DNA from: Bdellovibrio sp. qaytius
Lineage (GTDB): Bacteria; Bdellovibrionota; Bdellovibrionia; Bdellovibrionales; Bdellovibrionaceae
Length of the DNA stretch: 64,000 bases
Direction: 5' to 3'
Assembly (NCBI GenBank): GCA_004011035.1
Contig: CP025734.1
Coordinates: 3,122,001 to 3,186,000, forward strand
Shown: one piece after another, positions 59,659 through 64,000 of the stretch
Position numbering within the stretch: position 1 is the first letter of the stretch
How the letters are laid out: each line of letters starts with the position of its first letter
Made by a program: the position numbers and the translations under genes
Notes under the pieces: model-generated
The model's input: only the letters and a program-made list of their open reading frames with translations
Databases searched by the model: none
Told to the model about the DNA's origin: nothing

Positions 59659-60498
59659 ATGATGAAAGACGTTGTTGAAAATGCAGTATGGACTAAAACT
59701 CAAGCTTTAATCCAAGATAAGTATGGAAAAAGGATTGCGTTTAAAACTATAGATTTAGCGAACTCAGCGATGCCTTCTTTTTTAGAAGGTGATGATCTGA
59801 TCGTGCCATTAAATTCTAAGGCCGTGTATTTAGGGGAAGTTATTGTGAATCGCGGCTCGTTATTATCAACTCAACAACGTGATGAAGTTGTTGATCTTAT
59901 TAAGTTCTTAGTTGAACCACATGTTTATAATAAACATTTAAAACTCAAAGAAGAAATTGAAGCTTACAAAAGACACGCTTCAATGGAAGCCATCGAACAA
60001 ACTGACGATGACAATGTTTTTTCATTATTTAATGACGAAGAAGAAGAAAATTCTTTAGTTAGAATTATCAATTCAGTTATTCATTTACGCTCAACATCAG
60101 CCTTAATTCGTAAAAAAGTAGCGTTAAAAATTCATGAAATGGCTCAACAAAATCTATTTGTAGGTTTTAATGAAATCGCGCGCCAAATGCACTCGGTCGA
60201 AGAATTTAAAACTTTCGATAAAACGACTTTCTTTATTGAAGATATCACGCAGTTAAATTCACAAGAGTTAGCTCTTCTTGATGCAGCCTGTGAATTAAAA
60301 TTAGATGGTCTAGTTTTTATCATTGGCAGCTCATTAAGCGATAAACAAATCGACGTCTTAAGAGTTTCAAGCGAATTAAAAGCGGATATGAACGCAATTT
60401 TATTCGATATCGATCGTCTGCCGTTCGCTCAACAAACGAGTACTGACGTATTAGAACTATTGTTCTTTTCTACAAGTAATTCGACCTCACAAAACTAA
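59659..60498 (+). CDS. Companion of the sigma-54 activator, degenerate AAA+ relative
   Basis: 279 residues, start at the ATG-ATG pair with GGGGAAAAAGG upstream. The N-terminal 95 residues look GAF-like (Ile-Val-Pro-Leu-Asn-Ser-Lys...Tyr-Leu-Gly-Glu-Val). After an acidic linker, residues of about 130-260 keep the order of an AAA+ activator (Ile-Ile-Asn-Ser...Thr-Phe-Phe-Ile-Glu-Asp-Ile-Thr-Gln-Leu for the Walker B strand) but lack Walker A, GAFTGA and a DNA-binding domain. I infer an inactive regulator that may modulate the upstream activator. Low certainty on the AAA+ relation. Confidence 0.6.
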   Translation: MMKDVVENAVWTKTQALIQDKYGKRIAFKTIDLANSAMPSFLEGDDLIVPLNSKAVYLGEVIVNRGSLLSTQQRDEVVDLIKFLVEPHVYNKHLKLKEEIEAYKRHASMEAIEQTDDDNVFSLFNDEEEENSLVRIINSVIHLRSTSALIRKKVALKIHEMAQQNLFVGFNEIARQMHSVEEFKTFDKTTFFIEDITQLNSQELALLDAACELKLDGLVFIIGSSLSDKQIDVLRVSSELKADMNAILFDIDRLPFAQQTSTDVLELLFFSTSNSTSQN

Positions 60499-60533
60499 TT
60501 GATCGGTCGTGCGGATCATGCCAGCATTAAGGG

Positions 60534-61544
60534 ATGACCGCACAAATTGATCAGTTTCTACAAGACTATTTTAAAAATTCTCTCTTCAAAGTTTATCAGC
60601 TTGCAGGCGATGCCTCGGCTCGTAAATACTTTCGCGTTATCTATGAACAAGATACCTATGTCTTAATGTCATGGGAGCCCTTTGACGCCGACAAATACCC
60701 GTTCATTGATGTACTTCGTCACTTTGAAGCTAACGGCGTACATGTACCGAAAATTAAAAAAATTGGCGCCGATCAAGGCATGCTTTTATTAGAAGACCTT
60801 GGTGATCTGACTTTAGAAAGAAAATTTACCGAATCATCTAATCAAGAACTCTCTTGGGATTTTTATAAAAAATCTTTAGACGAAATTATTAAAATTCACA
60901 CGACAGCCACTCAGTCGCCAAGACCAACAATTGCTAAAGAAATCATGTTTGATACCGCAAAGTTTTTATGGGAATTAAACTACGCGCGTGAGCATCTGAT
61001 TGAAGGTGTATTAAAATTTCAGTTAAAAGATAAGCAGGCTGCTGAATTACAAAAAACTTTTACCGAAATAGCACAGCGTTTACATAATGAACCTAAAGTG
61101 ATTTGCCACCGTGATTATCACTCACGCAATTTAATGATCAAGTTAGACCAAGTGTATGTCATTGATTTTCAAGATGCTCGCTTAGGGCCTATTCAATATG
61201 ATTTAGTCAGCTTGATTAAAGATTCGTATGTAGATATCAGCGATGAGTATGCTGCTAAAATGTTAAATTACTATTTCGATAACACTCCGTTTTTAAAAGA
61301 CGGCAAAATGTCGCAAGAACAATTTAACGTGATCTATGAACTACAAAGTGTGCAACGCTGTTTTAAAGCCTGCGGAAGCTTTGCTAGTTTTATGAATACC
61401 CGCCAAGACCGTCGCTATTTAAAATATTTAAATGGCACTCTAAAACGCGTGATGAAATCGCTTTCGCAATTTCCTGAATACAAAGTCTTACTTGATGTTT
61501 TAATTGATGCCGGAGCATTTGATAATAATTATGAACGACTCTAA
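60534..61544 (+). CDS. amgK: Sugar kinase AmgK (MurNAc/GlcNAc 1-kinase)
   Basis: 336 residues. Aminoglycoside-phosphotransferase fold: Gly-Asp-Ala-Ser-Ala-Arg-Lys-Tyr-Phe-Arg near residue 25, His192-Arg-Asp-Tyr-His-Ser-Arg-Asn (catalytic Asp) and Asp211-Phe-Gln-Asp (metal). AmgK phosphorylates MurNAc at C1 for cell-wall recycling. The murU gene overlaps its 3' end by 14 bases, the standard AmgK-MurU pairing, which makes the assignment firm. Confidence 0.92.
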   Translation: MTAQIDQFLQDYFKNSLFKVYQLAGDASARKYFRVIYEQDTYVLMSWEPFDADKYPFIDVLRHFEANGVHVPKIKKIGADQGMLLLEDLGDLTLERKFTESSNQELSWDFYKKSLDEIIKIHTTATQSPRPTIAKEIMFDTAKFLWELNYAREHLIEGVLKFQLKDKQAAELQKTFTEIAQRLHNEPKVICHRDYHSRNLMIKLDQVYVIDFQDARLGPIQYDLVSLIKDSYVDISDEYAAKMLNYYFDNTPFLKDGKMSQEQFNVIYELQSVQRCFKACGSFASFMNTRQDRRYLKYLNGTLKRVMKSLSQFPEYKVLLDVLIDAGAFDNNYERL

Positions 61545-62343
61545 GGTTAACATTTTATTATTTGCTGCGGGCCTTGGCACACGTCTTCGCCCAGCTACAA
61601 TCGAGAATCCAAAGCCGGTAATTCCCCTGTTTGGAATTCCAATGGGATATTACTTATTACCGTACATTATCGAAATGCCTGTGGATAAGTTTGTGGTAAA
61701 TACCTTTTATTTACCTGAGAAAATTCACGAGTGTTATGATCGCTTACGCCATTCAATTCAATTTTCTGACGAGACAGATTTTATTAAAGGCAGTGGTGGT
61801 GGATTAAAACAAGCCGAAGCCATTTTAGGAAATCAAAATCCGGTTTTAGCTGGCAATGCAGATGAAGTTTTTTTTACGCCTGATTCTCAGTTTTTAAAAA
61901 AAGCACTTGATAAACACAAAGCTGAAAATGCACTCGCAACGTTAATCGTGATGAACCACCCAGAAGCCGGAAAAAAATTCGGTGGCATTTGGACTGAATC
62001 ACACGGAAGCGAAAAAGTTATTTCTATCGGCAAAGATGCTCCTACGACAAATGCAAGACCATGGCATTTTATCGGATTACAAATTTTATCGCCTGAAGTT
62101 TTTTCGATGATTGAACCTGAAAAAGAATTAAATATTTTTTACGATGTACTTATTCACAAATTACCAACACACAAAGTTCAGATCTATCCCGTTGAAATGG
62201 ATTGGTATGAATTAGGTAATCTAACAGACTACCAACATGCGAAAGCTGAAATCGCTGCGCAAAAAGATGTAAATCCGATATATAAAAAGCATTTCACTAA
62301 GTTAAATGCTTTGCCGCAATCAAAGCTCGGTGATTTGGCCTAA
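61531..62343 (+). CDS. murU: MurNAc-1-phosphate uridylyltransferase MurU
   Basis: 270 residues from the ATG at 61531 inside the end of amgK. The nucleotidyltransferase motif Phe-Ala-Ala-Gly-Leu-Gly-Thr-Arg-Leu-Arg-Pro opens the protein, with Gly-Asn-Ala-Asp-Glu-Val (metal Asp) at about 105-115. It makes UDP-MurNAc from MurNAc-1-P, bypassing de novo synthesis (and fosfomycin-sensitive MurA). Its 3' end overlaps the convergent anmK by 24 bases. Confidence 0.92.
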   Translation: MNDSKVNILLFAAGLGTRLRPATIENPKPVIPLFGIPMGYYLLPYIIEMPVDKFVVNTFYLPEKIHECYDRLRHSIQFSDETDFIKGSGGGLKQAEAILGNQNPVLAGNADEVFFTPDSQFLKKALDKHKAENALATLIVMNHPEAGKKFGGIWTESHGSEKVISIGKDAPTTNARPWHFIGLQILSPEVFSMIEPEKELNIFYDVLIHKLPTHKVQIYPVEMDWYELGNLTDYQHAKAEIAAQKDVNPIYKKHFTKLNALPQSKLGDLA

Positions 62344-63417
62344 GACGACTTTTTTCTTAGCTGAAGTCGCTTTAGGTAAATTCGCCGGTATCTTCCACAC
62401 ACAACACGCTGCTAACAGCGCAAAAGCTGCGCCTTCGATACTTTGTGTAGGCCAACCATGATCTTCAACAGTGCTGACCTTGATGCTTTCTAATTCTTCG
62501 TCGATGCGTTTTACTAAAAATTTATTTTTAGCGCCACCACCACAAAAAACTATTTCATTAGGCTGAGGACTGCAAAACTTCACATACGCTTTTACAATAG
62601 ATTGAACGGTAAATTCAGTTAAAGTGGCTACACGATCTTCTAAAGAAAGCTGTGCTAATGATTTTTCAAATTTAGCATAAAATTCTTTGCCGAACTGTTC
62701 ACGCCCACAACTTTTTGGTGGCTTCATGGCAAAATAAGGATGGTTTAACATTTCAGCTAACATTTGAATATTTACTTTTCCGCGTGAAGCAAGCTTGCCT
62801 TCTTTATCGTATAGCTGTGATGAATGTGTTGAGCGACGAACTTCTTCATCAATCAACATATTGGCAGGGCCTGTATCAAATCCTAATTTTAATTCACCCT
62901 TAACGATTAAACTTAAATTACTGATTCCACCTAAATTGTGCAGACTTACTATTTTTTTCTTATCACCAAAAACGGCTTGATGAAAAAATGGAGCGAGTGG
63001 TGCACCTTCTCCGCCGGCTGCGATATCAGCTGAACGAAAATTTGAAACGATTTTTTTACCTGAAGTTAAAGCTAAGTAACTAGGTTCGCCAATTTGAGTT
63101 GTGGCCACTTTACCTTGATGAAATACCGTCTGACCATGAAGACCGATAAGATCAACCATCTTAAGCGCCTTAGGCAATTGTTTAAAGCAATCGGCATAGA
63201 AGCGGCCTAATTCATGATTAAGCAGCGATAGCTCTGCCACATTCATTTCATGCTGTGCAGCCCGTAGCAGCTTCTTCTTAAGCATGCTTGGAAACGTGAA
63301 TGATTCCATTCCTAGATATTCACATTGTAATCGTGTTTTATTAATTTTGATTTTTACGAAATCAACACCATCAAGGCTGGTGCCACTCATGATACCTAAA
63401 ACTTTTAAGATCGCCAC
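62320..63417 (-). CDS. anmK: Anhydro-N-acetylmuramic acid kinase
   Basis: 365 residues from a GTG at 63417 with GGAG five bases upstream. It has the AnmK motifs Met-Ser-Gly-Thr-Ser-Leu-Asp-Gly-Val-Asp at the start, Gly-Leu-His-Gly-Gln-Thr-Val-Phe-His and Gly-Phe-Asp-Thr-Gly-Pro-Ala-Asn. It converts anhydroMurNAc from lytic transglycosylases into MurNAc-6-phosphate. It faces amgK-murU, with which it shares the recycling pathway. MupP, the phosphatase linking the two steps, is not in the window. Confidence 0.95.
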   Translation of the reverse strand: MAILKVLGIMSGTSLDGVDFVKIKINKTRLQCEYLGMESFTFPSMLKKKLLRAAQHEMNVAELSLLNHELGRFYADCFKQLPKALKMVDLIGLHGQTVFHQGKVATTQIGEPSYLALTSGKKIVSNFRSADIAAGGEGAPLAPFFHQAVFGDKKKIVSLHNLGGISNLSLIVKGELKLGFDTGPANMLIDEEVRRSTHSSQLYDKEGKLASRGKVNIQMLAEMLNHPYFAMKPPKSCGREQFGKEFYAKFEKSLAQLSLEDRVATLTEFTVQSIVKAYVKFCSPQPNEIVFCGGGAKNKFLVKRIDEELESIKVSTVEDHGWPTQSIEGAAFALLAACCVWKIPANLPKATSAKKKVVLGQITEL

Positions 63418-63447
63418 ACTTACTCCGTAGGGCTTTGCCCTTAGATA

Positions 63448-63476
63448 ATTATGACGATCTTAAAGAAATTTGACAA
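63448..63476 (-). promoter_or_regulatory. Promoter of anmK
   Basis: On the minus strand TTGTCA (63471-63476), a 17-base gap and CATAAT (63448-63453), each five of six to consensus. The leader then holds an AGGGC/GCCCT hairpin before the GTG. Confidence 0.7.
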
Positions 63477-63501
63477 AATAATTTGTCGAATCTAGATCTA
63501 A

Positions 63502-63993
63502 CTATTTAAGGTCTTGCGCAATGAACGAGTCTTGTTCACTTTTTAGTTTATAGCGGCGATTCATCATTAAAAAGATATCATCACCAGCAACACCAATCAG
63601 TTCGCCATTAAATTCTTTAGCTAGACCTTCAGATGATGGCTTACGATCTTCATCAAATTTTTTGCCATTTTTTTTGTCTGCACCTAAATCATCACCATAT
63701 TTTTTATCAGAGTTTTGACCTCTGTTTACATCAACGACTGATGTTGCACCATCAGCACCACCCAAAGCACCACTGATTCCGGTGCCATCTTTTTTACCGG
63801 ATTTTGCATCAGAAGAAAGACCTGCTAAACCACCTGAAGCTTGAGCTAATGAATCCATCACGCCCTTAGCAGCAGATGCCGAAAGACCTGCAGCCATCAA
63901 TGCATTTGCGTCTTTGAAATCGCCATCTTTAAAAACTTTGCCGTTTTTCATTTGGACGCTGCCATCAGATAATAGCTTATACTGATCATCCAT
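63502..63993 (-). CDS. Glycine/lysine-rich protein of unknown function, probably 5'-truncated
   Basis: 163 residues from an ATG at 63993, but the frame is open to the right edge and no ribosome binding site is visible, so the true start may lie beyond. It contains a Gly/Ala/Ser/Lys-rich middle (about 40-110) of low complexity and no membrane segment. Unrecognised. A signal peptide, if any, would be outside the window. Confidence 0.6.
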   Translation of the reverse strand: MDDQYKLLSDGSVQMKNGKVFKDGDFKDANALMAAGLSASAAKGVMDSLAQASGGLAGLSSDAKSGKKDGTGISGALGGADGATSVVDVNRGQNSDKKYGDDLGADKKNGKKFDEDRKPSSEGLAKEFNGELIGVAGDDIFLMMNRRYKLKSEQDSFIAQDLK

Positions 63994-64000
63994 GTTTTTG

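Overview
The window looks like chromosomal DNA of a Bdellovibrionota bacterium (Bdellovibrio relatives). It is AT-rich, uses TTA for leucine heavily, has a Gram-negative envelope (Tol genes, BamD, many lipoproteins), and carries many secreted proteins I cannot assign. The lineage is an inference from gene content and codon style; no rRNA is present to confirm it. I see no insertion sequence, prophage, CRISPR array or tRNA. Genes are tightly packed, often with overlapping stops and starts.

Layout. 1-4.6 kb: a tandem duplicated two-gene cassette, each a HEMGH metalloprotease plus a small membrane-anchored partner; the first protease is cut by the window edge. 4.6-10.3 kb: a suf iron-sulfur operon (iscR-like regulator, sufB, sufC, sufD, sufS, nfu) with a near-consensus IscR-type operator in front. 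10.5-13.2 kb: a degenerate GDPD-like protein, an SdpI-like membrane protein and a lytic-transglycosylase-like lipoprotein. 13.2-17.8 kb: tolQ-tolR-tolA-tolB followed by two cyclophilins. 17.8-27.6 kb: a lipase-like lipoprotein, two secreted proteins of unknown function, a PAP2 phosphatase, an SDR, a monofunctional glycosyltransferase and an ABC-2 exporter. 27.7-34.6 kb: typA, dus and a SNF2 helicase. 34.7-37.1 kb: a DUF3015/DUF4105 pair behind a long inverted repeat. 37-45.4 kb: nitroreductase, small unknowns, and an operon of class III aminotransferase, M20 peptidase, astA, astD, mltG and an unknown gene. 45.5-48.4 kb: a BatE-like protein, bamD, a TPR protein and hpt. 48.4-57.7 kb: a 25-residue membrane-peptide gene, a cysteine-rich coiled-coil protein, PBP1A, a UvrA variant and an MsbA-like exporter. 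57.8-64 kb: a sigma-54 activator, a degenerate companion, the cell-wall recycling genes amgK, murU and anmK, and a partial gene.

Themes. Peptidoglycan turnover recurs: SLT-like protein, two GT51 enzymes, MltG, AnmK, AmgK and MurU could make and then recycle anhydro-muropeptides. Three sites resemble sigma-54 -24/-12 promoters. Two lie before unknown secreted proteins, and one lies between the sigma-54 activator and its degenerate companion. Several leaders carry hairpins that touch the ribosome binding site. I did not find one obvious new defence or mobile system. The best candidates for undescribed biology are the duplicated protease/partner cassette, the sigma-54-like promoters with their activator and companion, the structured leaders, and the tiny membrane-peptide gene.
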